Source: Antarctobacter heliothermus (lineage in GTDB: Bacteria; Pseudomonadota; Alphaproteobacteria; Rhodobacterales; Rhodobacteraceae). Taken from it: a stretch of 57,541 nt of DNA. The notes under the pieces are model-generated. The model had not been told where the DNA came from, did not search any database, and saw only the letters and a program-made list of their open reading frames with translations. The position numbers and the translations under genes were made by a program. Shown piece after piece: positions 7,671 to 15,538 of this stretch. The stretch spans positions 1 through 57,541 of the forward strand of contig NZ_FZON01000028.1 in assembly GCF_900188425.1 (NCBI RefSeq). The letters run 5' to 3'. Position 1 is the first letter of the stretch. The number at the start of each line of letters is the position of its first letter.

Positions 7671-8708
7671 TTAGCGCCAAACTTCGTTCGGGTCAGGCTC
7701 TTGGTCCCGGTGCTGGCGAAATAGCTCGTGGACAGCTTCGGCGCCGTAGTGGGCCGTAAAGTAGCGGTCCCAATCCGCTTCGGTCATTTCCGCAGTTTCC
7801 GGCGCGCATTCCCTCGCAGGTTCCAGTATCGGCTCCGGCTGGGCGACTGCTCGGACCTGCCCGTTGCGGATTTCAAATTCGGGCGGGGCATTCAGCAAGC
7901 GAACTCGATGGTTTGCAGGGAGGGCGATCACGTTTGGCGTCGGACCCTCAACCGAGGGACTAAGTCGCTCGGACCGGGACTCGCTAAGAGATGTCGGCGG
8001 ATGGTGCGGCTCCTTCTTCGCGCCATCTTCAGCCTCATCGCCCGCGTCACCGTTGAGCAAAGCCGCTGCCGTTAGTGTCCGCGCCTCTTCTCTGACCTCA
8101 CCGATTGCGTCTCCGTTCGACAGGGCTTTTGACGCTGCCGGCTGGTCCCGATCTGTCTCAGTAATATCCCTGAACTGTCCGCTCGTCCCTACGCTTGTAA
8201 GCCGGACGGGACGGTGGCGGCTTGGCCCCTTGTGTTCCCTTTTGTTTGCGTCTGGTGCGCTAGACGATAGGGGTCCAGCCTGCCAGACCATAGCATCTGC
8301 ATCTTCGATCACGCTATCGTCTGGCCGGCTAGACGATAGAAATGCCGCGCTATCGTCTGGTGCGCTAGACGATAGTTGCTCCTCCGCATCCCCGTCCAGA
8401 GGACCTTTCTCGTCTGGGTCGTCAAACGGTTGAGGACGTCCCTCCAATTCTGGAAAACGGTAGGCGTTTGATGAGTGGCCCCCGGTTTGCCAGTCGATAA
8501 ATCCGAGTTCCTTTAGCTTTTTCAGGTGGCTGCAAACGCTAGCTCGGGACAGTCCGCATGCAATCACAATGCGCTGAAGGCTGGGATTGCATTGGCCAGT
8601 TTTCGAATTGTGGTGATCGGCCAGCACGAGGAAGACAACTCGCATTCCCGAGCTCACTTGACGGTCCTGACCAATTTTCCAGACCATGTCCAGTGCCGCC
8701 CGGCTCAT
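7671..8708 (-). CDS. Replication-type helix-turn-helix protein of the integrative element
   Basis: A 345-residue protein. Residues 1-90 form a winged HTH of the HTH_36 kind seen in phage and island replication proteins: VWKIGQDRQVSSGMRVVFLVLADHHN, then CNPSLQRIVIACGLSRASVCSHLKKLKELGFI. (These are separate short runs.) Residues 95-280 are low-complexity and acidic, with three copies of LSSSxPD. The last 45 residues (EADWDRYFTAHYGAEAVHELF) look like a small folded domain. It follows the 28-codon leader ORF with an ATGA overlap. The middle of the gene contains inverted DNA repeats resembling iterons. A role in starting replication or controlling the element is inferred from this layout; a plain regulator is the alternative. 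Confidence 0.6.
   Translation of the reverse strand: MSRAALDMVWKIGQDRQVSSGMRVVFLVLADHHNSKTGQCNPSLQRIVIACGLSRASVCSHLKKLKELGFIDWQTGGHSSNAYRFPELEGRPQPFDDPDEKGPLDGDAEEQLSSSAPDDSAAFLSSSRPDDSVIEDADAMVWQAGPLSSSAPDANKREHKGPSRHRPVRLTSVGTSGQFRDITETDRDQPAASKALSNGDAIGEVREEARTLTAAALLNGDAGDEAEDGAKKEPHHPPTSLSESRSERLSPSVEGPTPNVIALPANHRVRLLNAPPEFEIRNGQVRAVAQPEPILEPARECAPETAEMTEADWDRYFTAHYGAEAVHELFRQHRDQEPDPNEVWR
8251..8375. repeat. Iteron-like inverted repeats inside the replication-type gene
   Basis: CTATCGTCT and its complement AGACGATAG recur as arms of hairpins. One full copy spans 8314-8339 and another 8350-8375, a 36-bp period. A half copy ends at 8262-8270, and a one-mismatch arm (AGACCATAG) lies at 8285-8293. 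Each full copy has 9-bp arms around an 8-base centre. In the protein they encode LSSSAPDDS-like repeats using the same codons each time, which points to constraint on DNA rather than protein. Confidence 0.8.
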
Positions 8709-8791
8709 TCTCTTGTCCCCGCTTTTGAGCCTGTAGCAGAGTGATTGATAGGCTTGGATTTGGGCGGGTTTTTGTATATCGTTTTGAGCAT
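8705..8791 (-). CDS. 28-residue leader ORF coupled to the replication-type gene
   Basis: ATG at 8791 follows a strong TAGGAGG (8807-8801) with a 9-nt spacer. The frame reads MLKTIYKNPPKSK, continues basic and hydrophilic, and stops at TGA 8707-8705, which overlaps the ATG of the next gene as ATGA. The downstream gene itself has only a weak GGGACAAGAG before its start, so its translation probably depends on ribosomes leaving this ORF. Short coupled leaders are known controllers of replication genes in some plasmids; the function here is inference. The peptide has no recognisable domain. Confidence 0.55.
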   Translation of the reverse strand: MLKTIYKNPPKSKPINHSATGSKAGTRE

Positions 8792-8860
8792 AGGATTTAG
8801 CCTCCTAACCGTTAAAGATCACGCCCCGTCCGCTTGTCCCAGCGGCGGGGCGACTTCGTT

Positions 8861-9094
8861 TCAGGCGGGGTGGATTTCGCGGACTCTCCTGCCAAGCTCG
8901 ATCCGCCAACCGGAGTCGTCCTGCACAATCGGCAGGCCGAGGTTGCGCAAGCGCCGGGCTGTGGCGTCGTTCAAGGGAAAGCTGGAACCCGACGCACTTG
9001 CCGCAGCCAAGCGCCGGACATGCACTAAGTCCGGTGGCAAGAGGCGCACATACAGCGCCTCGCCACCTGCCTCGATTTCAAGGGTGGCTCTCAT
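8861..9094 (-). CDS. Hypothetical 77-residue protein of the mobility module
   Basis: The likely start is ATG 9094, which overlaps the stop of the HTH gene upstream (ATGA at 9094-9091). The protein begins MRATLEIEAGGEALYVRLLP, and ends with LNDATARRLRNLGLPIVQDD and a basic tail. I do not recognise the family. Its place between the excisionase-like gene and the replication gene on the same strand suggests a small regulator or accessory factor of the element. Confidence 0.5.
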   Translation of the reverse strand: MRATLEIEAGGEALYVRLLPPDLVHVRRLAAASASGSSFPLNDATARRLRNLGLPIVQDDSGWRIELGRRVREIHPA

Positions 9095-9309
9095 GTGGCC
9101 ACCTCGGCGGTGCTGGCAACGGGCTCGCCTACGAGTGCTTCGGCCCACGTGTCGAGCGATTCACGGTCGTAGAGGACACTCCGACCAGCCTTTCGAAACT
9201 GGGGGCCGCCTCCAAGACAGCGGAGCTTGCGCAACGTTGCAGGCGTGCGAGCAATCCCGTGTTGGTTCCGGAGATAAAGGGCGGAGTCGGCGGTGTTTAA
9301 ACGTCTCAT
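9091..9309 (-). CDS. Excisionase-like / AlpA-type helix-turn-helix protein
   Basis: A 72-residue MerR-like HTH_17 protein. It opens with LNTADSALYLRNQHGIARTP, has the recognition region LRKLRCLGGGPQFRKAGRSV, and closes with LYDRESLDTWAEAL, the usual layout of AlpA/excisionase proteins. AAGGAAC lies about 6 nt before the ATG at 9309. It stands just downstream of the integrase gene, as excisionase and regulatory genes do in integrative elements. It probably controls excision or integrase direction. Confidence 0.75.
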   Translation of the reverse strand: MRRLNTADSALYLRNQHGIARTPATLRKLRCLGGGPQFRKAGRSVLYDRESLDTWAEALVGEPVASTAEVAT

Positions 9310-9401
9310 TTGGGTTCCTTCGAATCATCGTGTTTCGGATGTTCCGACTGTCAACCCTGTGGCCTTCGTGGCCAATGCACGCGACCTTAAGTGGCCGTAA
9401 G

Positions 9402-10721
9402 TTACTGATATTGCGGAAACTGGACAATCTTGTCTGCGACCCGCTGTCGTCCGCCCATCGCTTCTGCCACAGCATCGCCAAGACGGTCGGCGGCAGATCG
9501 CAAAGCATGATCAACGACGTGGATGTAGCCCGCTGTTACACCGCTCGACGCATGACCGAGGATTGCGCCAATGGTGGGCACACTCAGACCCATGTCATGG
9601 CCGGTCGATGCAACCGCGTGCCGCAAATGGTGTGGCGTGGTTTTGGCGAGAGAATTCCGATCTTGTTCATCAAGTTCGGGAGACGCGGTGATCCGTGCCC
9701 ACGCATTCGGAAGCGAAGCATAAGCCGCTCCATCGATCCGAGGTGCGGGAAACACGAAACCTTGACCCCAAGCGCCCGGCAAGTCGTCCAGCACGTCGAT
9801 GGCTCCCCGTGACAGCGGACGAACGCTGCGACCAGTCTTGGAGCTTGCCAGATCGAGCTTGCCAGAGGAACGGTGGACTTCTGACCATCGGAGGTTGACA
9901 GCCTCACTGCGTCGCATCCCGGTCAGTGCGATGAGCCTGACCAGAGCAATCGCCCGCCAATCTTCCCCGCAATCTTCTGCGGCGTCCAGCGCCCGACCAA
10001 GCGCCGCATAAAGGCGCGTCACGTCACCAAGCGTCCGCTTCTTGTCCGAGGATCGCTTCACCCCATGTGCCACGTTGGTGGCGATGTAGCCTTGCTCAAC
10101 CGCGAATGTCAGAATGCCCGAAAGCAGACCGGCAGTTCGACGTGCGGTCCCTGCGCCTCCCGTGACGACTGTACGTCCCCGAAGTTTGCCCGACGCTTCG
10201 CTGCGCGCGGTCTTTCCGATCTCCACGTTCCGGATGAATTGCGCGATGTCTTGCCGTGTGATTTCGTCCAGCCGCTTCTTGCCCAATAATGGTAGGATGT
10301 GCTGTCGGATGCGCCCCCGGTCGGTCTCCAATGTGCTTTGTGCCTTGGGCCGCCCTGATCGATTCAAGATACGCCCGGCTTCGGCCTCTGACAGGTATTC
10401 CGCGCAGAGGGTCGCAACGGTCATTGCGTCCCGCTTGGCTCGCGCGTCTCCGATTGGGTCTGCACCCAGTTGCACTTCGGCAAGGATCTTCTGCGCCGCC
10501 TGCCGCGCCTGTTGCAGAGTAGGGTGGCCGGACTTTCCAAATGTGCCAAGGGTCTTGCGGCGCGTGCGGCCATCTGTGGTTTTGTGCTGCACGAGGAAGG
10601 AGGCTGTCCCTTGGGGTTTCACACGAACACCGAACCCCGGCATGGTTTCGTCCCATATGAAAAACTCTCTACCAGTTGGCTTGAGGTTCCGCAGAAAGGG
10701 CAGGGTGATCTTTGCTCGCAT
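9402..10721 (-). CDS. Tyrosine-family site-specific integrase
   Basis: A 439-residue integrase with an N-terminal DUF4102-like arm-binding part (LPFLRNLKPTGREFFIWDE, GFGVRVKPQG), a SAM-like core-binding part, and a C-terminal catalytic domain. Catalytic residues are visible as the Arg of TGMRRSEAVNLRW, the Lys of SSKTGRS, the HxxR of HHLRHAVAS, the His of GHAS and the Tyr of TAGYIHV. ATG 10721 is chosen because the family N-terminus starts there and GAGG lies 7 nt before it; the frame continues upstream without recognisable content. The gene lies 175 bp inside a tRNA-Arg 3'-half, its likely target. Confidence 0.93.
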   Translation of the reverse strand: MRAKITLPFLRNLKPTGREFFIWDETMPGFGVRVKPQGTASFLVQHKTTDGRTRRKTLGTFGKSGHPTLQQARQAAQKILAEVQLGADPIGDARAKRDAMTVATLCAEYLSEAEAGRILNRSGRPKAQSTLETDRGRIRQHILPLLGKKRLDEITRQDIAQFIRNVEIGKTARSEASGKLRGRTVVTGGAGTARRTAGLLSGILTFAVEQGYIATNVAHGVKRSSDKKRTLGDVTRLYAALGRALDAAEDCGEDWRAIALVRLIALTGMRRSEAVNLRWSEVHRSSGKLDLASSKTGRSVRPLSRGAIDVLDDLPGAWGQGFVFPAPRIDGAAYASLPNAWARITASPELDEQDRNSLAKTTPHHLRHAVASTGHDMGLSVPTIGAILGHASSGVTAGYIHVVDHALRSAADRLGDAVAEAMGGRQRVADKIVQFPQYQ

Positions 10722-10727
10722 GTCAGT

Positions 10728-10751
10728 TCCTCTATTGGGTCCTCTATTGGG
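10728..10751. repeat. Tandem 12-mer duplicating the integrase ribosome binding region
   Basis: TCCTCTATTGGG occurs twice back to back (10728-10739 and 10740-10751). On the coding strand each unit carries AGAGGA, so the integrase start is preceded by two Shine-Dalgarno-like boxes, the nearer 7 nt from the ATG. Effects on integrase translation are possible but unproven. Confidence 0.75.
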
Positions 10752-10896
10752 GGAAGCGGCGGGGAAGCCGGAGGGAAGCCAAAAGTGGTATCTTCCCGAA
10801 ACCATGGAGAACGTATATCACAGGATTGCTGATCGTAAAATCAGTAAGTTAGATGGACAATCAACTTTGGGGAGCCTTCGGAAACACGCTGATCGA

Positions 10897-10945
10897 TGCC
10901 CTCCGAAGGCAGAGGCCAGAGGTTCGAATCCTCTTGGGTGCGCCA
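10897..10945 (+). other. attR: 3' half of a tRNA-Arg(CCG) at the island end
   Basis: The 49 bp read as the 3' half of a tRNA. The anticodon loop CTCCGAA (anticodon CCG) is closed by TGCC/GGCA. A 5-nt variable loop follows, then a T-arm AGAGG-TTCGAAT-CCTCT, seven acceptor bases TGGGTGC, discriminator G and CCA. There is no D-arm or 5' acceptor strand upstream, and the outermost anticodon-stem pair is mismatched (A-G), marking the edge of identity. This is the footprint left by integration into the 3' end of a tRNA gene. The intact tRNA should lie at the other end of the island, left of the window. Confidence 0.8.
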
Positions 10946-11005
10946 CCTTTCCCGAACGACAGCAACTTTGTTTGTGCGACCGAGGTCCGGGGCAGGGCAG
11001 GGCGG

Positions 11006-11488
11006 TCAGTGATCCAGCGCGTGTTTGATGTCCCCGGTGTCCAGCACCGGCGAGGCGTCCAGATCGTCGGCATCCAGCATCGCCGCGACGCGTTCCAGAC
11101 TGGACACCAGCATCGCCTGTTCCCAATCCTCCATCGCGGCAAACTTGCGCACAAAGCGTTGTTGCAGCGGGTCGGGGGCCTCTGCCAATGTCTGACGCCC
11201 GGCGGCGGTGATGTGGATATTGATCTGGCGGCGGTCGGTCTCTGACTTTTCGCGCAGCGCCAGGTTCTGCTTGACCAGTTTGTCCACCAGCGATGTCACC
11301 GTCGCCTGCGACACGCGCATCTGGACAGAGATTTCCTTGGCAGTGGCGTGACCGCGTTCGCCGATGATCTGAAGCACGCGAAACTGCACGGCGGTGACGC
11401 CGGCGGCCAGCTTCAACTCCCGACTGTACAGTTCTGTCGCGCGCAGAATGCGGCGGATGGCGATCAGGCAGGTGTCAACGCGGTCCAT
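11006..11488 (-). CDS. ectR: MarR-family regulator of ectoine synthesis
   Basis: A 160-residue MarR protein of normal length. The winged helix spans about residues 30-100: VTAVQFRVLQIIGERGHATA, ISVQMRVSQATVTSLVDKL and the wing EKSETDRRQINIHIT. EctR-type MarR repressors lie next to ectABC in many halotolerant proteobacteria and repress it at low salt. Here the gene is divergent from ectA with 211 bp between. The C-terminal ~45 residues carry the dimerisation helices. Confidence 0.85.
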   Translation of the reverse strand: MDRVDTCLIAIRRILRATELYSRELKLAAGVTAVQFRVLQIIGERGHATAKEISVQMRVSQATVTSLVDKLVKQNLALREKSETDRRQINIHITAAGRQTLAEAPDPLQQRFVRKFAAMEDWEQAMLVSSLERVAAMLDADDLDASPVLDTGDIKHALDH

Positions 11489-11523
11489 CGGCTGTCCAGT
11501 ACAAGGGATTACTTATCCTACAA

Positions 11524-11537
11524 GGCGTTTGAACGCC
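11524..11537. promoter_or_regulatory. Palindrome in the ectR-ectA intergenic region
   Basis: GGCGTT-TG-AACGCC is a perfect 6+6 palindrome 36 bp before ectR, flanked by CTACAAG/CTACAAA direct repeats. MarR proteins bind palindromes of this size, so it is a candidate EctR operator. A second pattern, two TTTGCAC boxes 16 bp apart (11616-11622 and 11632-11638), lies closer to ectA and could belong to its promoter. Neither role is proven. Confidence 0.35.
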
Positions 11538-11699
11538 CTACAAAGGGAATAATGATTTGTAAAACTAAGTGCAACTATGGCTCATATGGGTGTTTCGGGG
11601 CCGGAAGTGGCCAGATTTGCACAAAAACTGCTTTGCACGTTGAAATACATGCTGCGTTGTCCTAAGTAACACTCAAAGCAATCAAGGAGACTTCGTCCG

Positions 11700-12230
11700 A
11701 TGCAACACCCGCGTGATATCACCCGTTCGTCCTTCCCCACCCTTCGTTGCCCCACGGCAGAGGATGGCGCGGCGATCTGGGAGCTGGTGCGCTCGTGCAA
11801 GCCGCTCGACGAAAATTCGATGTATTGTAACCTGCTCCAGTGTGATCATTTCGCAGACACCTGTGTCGTGGCCGAACTTGACGGTGAGGTCGTGGGCTGG
11901 GTGTCCGCGTATATTCCGCCCAACGACACGGACACGCTGTTCGTGTGGCAGGTCGCCGTGTCCGAAAAGGCGCGCGGTCTGGGGCTGGGCGGCCTGATGC
12001 TGCAGTCGATCCTCGACCGTGAGGTTTGTGAGGATGTGGAGCGGATGCAGACCACCATCACCGGCGACAACGAGGCGTCCTGGGCGCTGTTCCGCAAGTT
12101 TGGCCGGTCGCAGGGCCGGGGGCTGGATGTCCAGCCGTACTACACCCAGTCGCTGCACTTTCAAAAACGGCACAAGACCGAGAATCTAGTCACGATCAAG
12201 CTGGACGAAGAGATGGCGCAGGCGGCCTAG
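11700..12230 (+). CDS. ectA: L-2,4-diaminobutyrate N4-acetyltransferase
   Basis: A 176-residue GNAT acetyltransferase, second step of ectoine synthesis, making N-gamma-acetyl-diaminobutyrate from diaminobutyrate and acetyl-CoA. Family marks are the N-terminal LRCPTAEDGAAIWELV, CKPLDENSMYCNLLQCDHF, the acetyl-CoA loop VSEKARGLGLGGLML and TTITGDNEASWALFRKF. AAGGAG lies 10 nt before the ATG. It is the first gene of ectA-ectB-ectC-ask; ectB starts 46 bp later. Confidence 0.97.
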   Translation: MQHPRDITRSSFPTLRCPTAEDGAAIWELVRSCKPLDENSMYCNLLQCDHFADTCVVAELDGEVVGWVSAYIPPNDTDTLFVWQVAVSEKARGLGLGGLMLQSILDREVCEDVERMQTTITGDNEASWALFRKFGRSQGRGLDVQPYYTQSLHFQKRHKTENLVTIKLDEEMAQAA

Positions 12231-12276
12231 GCCCCGCGCCCCTCGTCCTTCCCTGAACAGAATGAGAGAGACACAC

Positions 12277-13563
12277 ATGTCATCGCAGACCTTCAAACCG
12301 ACCATTTTCAAACGACGTGAATCCGAAGCCCGCAGCTATTGCCGCGGGTTCGACACTGTCTTTACCACCGCGCTGGGATCGGAAATGACCGATGCGGCGG
12401 GCCGCACCTATATCGACTTTCTGGCGGGCTGTTCCTCGCTCAACTACGGGCACAATGACCCGGACATGAAGGCCGCCCTGATGGCGCATCTGTCCGAAAA
12501 CGGCATTGCGCACGGGTTGGACATGCACACTGGCGTCAAGGCGCGCTTTCTCGAGACGTTCGAGGATGTGATCCTCAAGCCGCGCGGCATGAACCACAAG
12601 GTCATGTTCACCGGTCCGACCGGCGCCAACGCCGTCGAGGCGGCGATCAAGCTGGCCCGCAAGGTCACCGGACGCCACAACATCATCGCCTTCACCAATG
12701 GCTTTCATGGCATGACCATGGGCGCGCTGTCCTGCACCGGCAACGCGGGCAAGCGCGCCGGCGCCGGCGCGCCGCTGGGTGGCACAACCCATATGCCGTT
12801 CGAGGGCGCCTTTGGCGAGAACGTCGACAGCCTTGAGATCATCGAACAGATGCTGAGCAACCCGTCTTCGGGTGTCGATGCTCCGGCCGCGTTCATCATC
12901 GAGCCGGTTCAGGGCGAGGGTGGTCTGAACGCCGCATCGCCCGAGTTCATGCAGGGCATCGCGCGTCTTGCCAAGGAACACGGCGCGCTGTTGATCGTGG
13001 ACGACATTCAGGCAGGCTGTGGCCGCACCGGCCCGTTCTTCTCCTTTGAGGAGATGGGGATTGAGCCGGACCTGATCCCGATGGCCAAATCCTTCAGCGG
13101 GATGGGCCTGCCGTTTGCGGCGCTGCTGATCAAGCCGGAACTGGACATCTGGAAGCCCGCTGAACACAACGGCACCTTCCGTGGCAACAACCACGCCTTT
13201 GTGACCGCCCGCGTGGCGATCGAAAAATTCTGGAGCGATGACACCCTGCAAAAGGATGTCGCGCGCCGGGCGACGATGATCGAACACACGCTGGAAACCA
13301 TCGCGACGATGGTTCCGGGGGCCAAGCTGAAAGGCCGCGGTATGATGCGCGGCGTCGATGTCGGCTCTGGTGAACTGGCCAGCGCGATCTGCGCCGAGGC
13401 GTTCGAGAACGGTCTGATCATCGAGACGTCGGGTGCCGGGGATGAGGTGGTCAAGATCCTGGCCCCGCTGACCACGCCGGACGAGGTGCTGAAAGACGGA
13501 TTGAACATCCTGACAGAGGCGGCGCGGTCCGTTCTGACGACCCAGAAAATGGCGGCGGAGTAA
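12277..13563 (+). CDS. ectB: Diaminobutyrate-2-oxoglutarate transaminase
   Basis: A 428-residue class III aminotransferase that makes L-2,4-diaminobutyrate from aspartate semialdehyde and glutamate. Visible features are [33 protein letters not shown], the PLP-aspartate region [15 protein letters not shown], and the PLP-lysine in [15 protein letters not shown] 12277 follows GAGAGA by about 6 nt and gives the usual N-terminus; the in-frame ATG at 12262 has no ribosome binding site. The length is normal. Confidence 0.97.
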   Translation: MSSQTFKPTIFKRRESEARSYCRGFDTVFTTALGSEMTDAAGRTYIDFLAGCSSLNYGHNDPDMKAALMAHLSENGIAHGLDMHTGVKARFLETFEDVILKPRGMNHKVMFTGPTGANAVEAAIKLARKVTGRHNIIAFTNGFHGMTMGALSCTGNAGKRAGAGAPLGGTTHMPFEGAFGENVDSLEIIEQMLSNPSSGVDAPAAFIIEPVQGEGGLNAASPEFMQGIARLAKEHGALLIVDDIQAGCGRTGPFFSFEEMGIEPDLIPMAKSFSGMGLPFAALLIKPELDIWKPAEHNGTFRGNNHAFVTARVAIEKFWSDDTLQKDVARRATMIEHTLETIATMVPGAKLKGRGMMRGVDVGSGELASAICAEAFENGLIIETSGAGDEVVKILAPLTTPDEVLKDGLNILTEAARSVLTTQKMAAE

Positions 13564-13568
13564 CCGAT

Positions 13569-13970
13569 ATGATTGTTAGGGACTTCGAACAGATCAGCAA
13601 GAACCAGCCCGACCGCGTCGTGTCGGATGCCCAGTGGACCAGCGTGCGGATGCTGCTGGCCGACGACGGCATGGGGTTTTCGTTTCACATCACCTTCCTC
13701 GAGGCGGGCTCGGAGCATGTCTTCGAGTACAAGAACCACTTTGAGAGCGTGTATTGCATGCAGGGCAAGGGATCGATCACCGATCTGGCCACCGGCGAGG
13801 TGCACCACATCAAGCCGGGCGTGATGTACGCGCTGGACAAGCACGACCGTCATCGCCTGAAAGCGGACGAAGAACTGGTCATGGCCTGCTGCTTCAACCC
13901 GCCGGTGACCGGTAATGAGGTCCACCGCGAAGATGGTTCCTATGCAGCCCCCGAAGAGGTGGAGGCCTGA
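13569..13970 (+). CDS. ectC: L-ectoine synthase
   Basis: A 133-residue cupin that closes N-acetyl-diaminobutyrate into ectoine. The signature is complete: [16 protein letters not shown] at the start, the metal-site region [36 protein letters not shown] and [15 protein letters not shown]. It starts 5 bp after ectB and stops 4 bp before ask. EctD, which would hydroxylate ectoine, is not next to it. Confidence 0.97.
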   Translation: MIVRDFEQISKNQPDRVVSDAQWTSVRMLLADDGMGFSFHITFLEAGSEHVFEYKNHFESVYCMQGKGSITDLATGEVHHIKPGVMYALDKHDRHRLKADEELVMACCFNPPVTGNEVHREDGSYAAPEEVEA

Positions 13971-13974
13971 ATTC

Positions 13975-15393
13975 ATGACCCATACGGTTGAAAAGGTTGG
14001 CGGGACAAGCATGTCCCGCCTCGCAGAATTGCGTGACACGTTGTTCCTGACAGAGGGCAAGGCCGCCTATGGCCGTGTTTTTGTGGTCTCCGCCTTTGGC
14101 GGTATCACCGACCTGCTGCTGGAACACAAAAAGACCGGAGAGGCGGGCGTGTTCGCGCGTTTCGCCAATGCCGAGGACGATCACGGCTGGCACGAGGCGC
14201 TCAGCCGCACCAGCGAGGCGATGATTGCCGCGCATGAGGATGTGCTGGATCATCCCGGTGACATCGAACAGGCCACCGCCTTTGTGCAGGAACGCATCGA
14301 GGGCGCCCGCAACTGCCTGATCGACCTGCAACGCCTGTGTTCCTACGGCCATTTCCGGCTCAACGCGCACCTGCTGCACATCCGCGAACTGCTGTCGGGC
14401 CTGGGTGAGGCGCATTCCGCGCTGGTCGCCACGCTGCTGCTGCAACGCTCTGGCGTGAACGCCCGGCTTGTCGACCTGACCGGCTGGCGCGATGAGGACG
14501 AGGTGACGCTTCAGGAACGGCTGGACCGGGGCATGGCGGGCATCGACACCGCCACCGAAATGCCCATTGTGACCGGCTATGCGCAGTGCCAAGAGGGCCT
14601 GATGCGCGAGTTTGATCGCGGCTATTCAGAGGTGACGTTTTCGCGTCTTGCCGCCCGGACAGGCGCGCACGAGGCGATCATTCACAAGGAATTTCACCTG
14701 TCCTCCGCCGATCCGCGCATCGTGGGGGCCGACAAGGTCCGCAAACTGGGCCGCACCAACTACGACGTGGCCGACCAGATGGCCAACCTGGGGATGGAGG
14801 CGATCCACCCCTCGGCGGCCAAGACGTTGCGTCAGGCCGGTGTGCCGTTGCGCGTCACCAATGCTTTTGACCCGGGCGATCCCGGCACGTTGATCGACGA
14901 CCAGCCGGCCGATGCGCCGGGCGTCGAGATTGTCACCGGGCTGGACGTGATCGCGCTCGAGGTGTTCGAACAGGACATGGTGGGCGTCAAGGGCTACGAC
15001 GCCTCCATCCTCGACGCGCTGACCCGCCACAAGGTGCGGATCGTGTCCAAGGTGTCCAACGCAAACACCGTCACCCACTACGTCGATGCCTCGCTGAAGG
15101 CGCTGCGCCGGGTCGAGGCCGATCTGTCGGAGAAATACCCGCAGGCCGAACTCAGCACGCGCAAGCTGGCGCTGGTGTCGGTCGTGGGCCGCGATCTTGG
15201 CGGGCTGGCGACGTTGCAACGCGGGCTTCAGGCCTTTGACGATGCGGGGATCTATTCCGTTGGCGCCAGCCAGGGACCGCGCAATGTGGACACCCAGTTC
15301 ATCCTCGAACGGGCAGATATGGAAAAGGCCATCCAGAGCCTTCACAGCGCCTATTTCGATGATGAAGACAAAAAGGTCGCGCTGGTCGCCTGA
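13975..15393 (+). CDS. ask_ect: Ectoine-specialised aspartate kinase (Ask_Ect)
   Basis: A 472-residue aspartokinase opening with HTVEKVGGTSMSRL, the kinase substrate motif. SSADPRIVG and KVRKLGRTNYDVADQMANLG lie mid-protein, and two ACT-like regulatory regions follow (VKGYDASILDALTRHKVRIV, LVSVVGRDLGGLATL). It phosphorylates aspartate to feed aspartate semialdehyde to EctB, and members linked to ect operons tend to be less inhibited by amino acids. ATG 13975 is used because earlier in-frame starts fall inside ectC. A terminator follows 53 bp after the stop. Confidence 0.93.
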   Translation: MTHTVEKVGGTSMSRLAELRDTLFLTEGKAAYGRVFVVSAFGGITDLLLEHKKTGEAGVFARFANAEDDHGWHEALSRTSEAMIAAHEDVLDHPGDIEQATAFVQERIEGARNCLIDLQRLCSYGHFRLNAHLLHIRELLSGLGEAHSALVATLLLQRSGVNARLVDLTGWRDEDEVTLQERLDRGMAGIDTATEMPIVTGYAQCQEGLMREFDRGYSEVTFSRLAARTGAHEAIIHKEFHLSSADPRIVGADKVRKLGRTNYDVADQMANLGMEAIHPSAAKTLRQAGVPLRVTNAFDPGDPGTLIDDQPADAPGVEIVTGLDVIALEVFEQDMVGVKGYDASILDALTRHKVRIVSKVSNANTVTHYVDASLKALRRVEADLSEKYPQAELSTRKLALVSVVGRDLGGLATLQRGLQAFDDAGIYSVGASQGPRNVDTQFILERADMEKAIQSLHSAYFDDEDKKVALVA

Positions 15394-15445
15394 GGCGATC
15401 CGCGACCGTCAAGAACAGGCCGCGCAAAGTGGCGAGAGCAGACTT

Positions 15446-15477
15446 GGGCCGATCCCTTTGGGGTCGGCCCTTTTTTT
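15446..15477 (+). terminator. Intrinsic terminator after the ectoine operon
   Basis: GGGCCGATCC pairs with GGGTCGGCCC (one G-T pair) around CTTTG-like loop bases, followed by seven T. It lies 53 bp after the ask stop and should end the ect transcript. Confidence 0.9.
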
Positions 15478-15538
15478 GTGGCGGAACAGCGAGTGTGCCC
15501 GGCGGGCCTCGTCTGTGATCAGACACCCAAGGTCATGT

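Noticed and set aside
10897-10945. A complete tRNA-Arg gene
   Set aside because: Only the anticodon arm, variable loop, T-arm and 3' acceptor strand are present; no D-arm or 5' acceptor strand precedes them.
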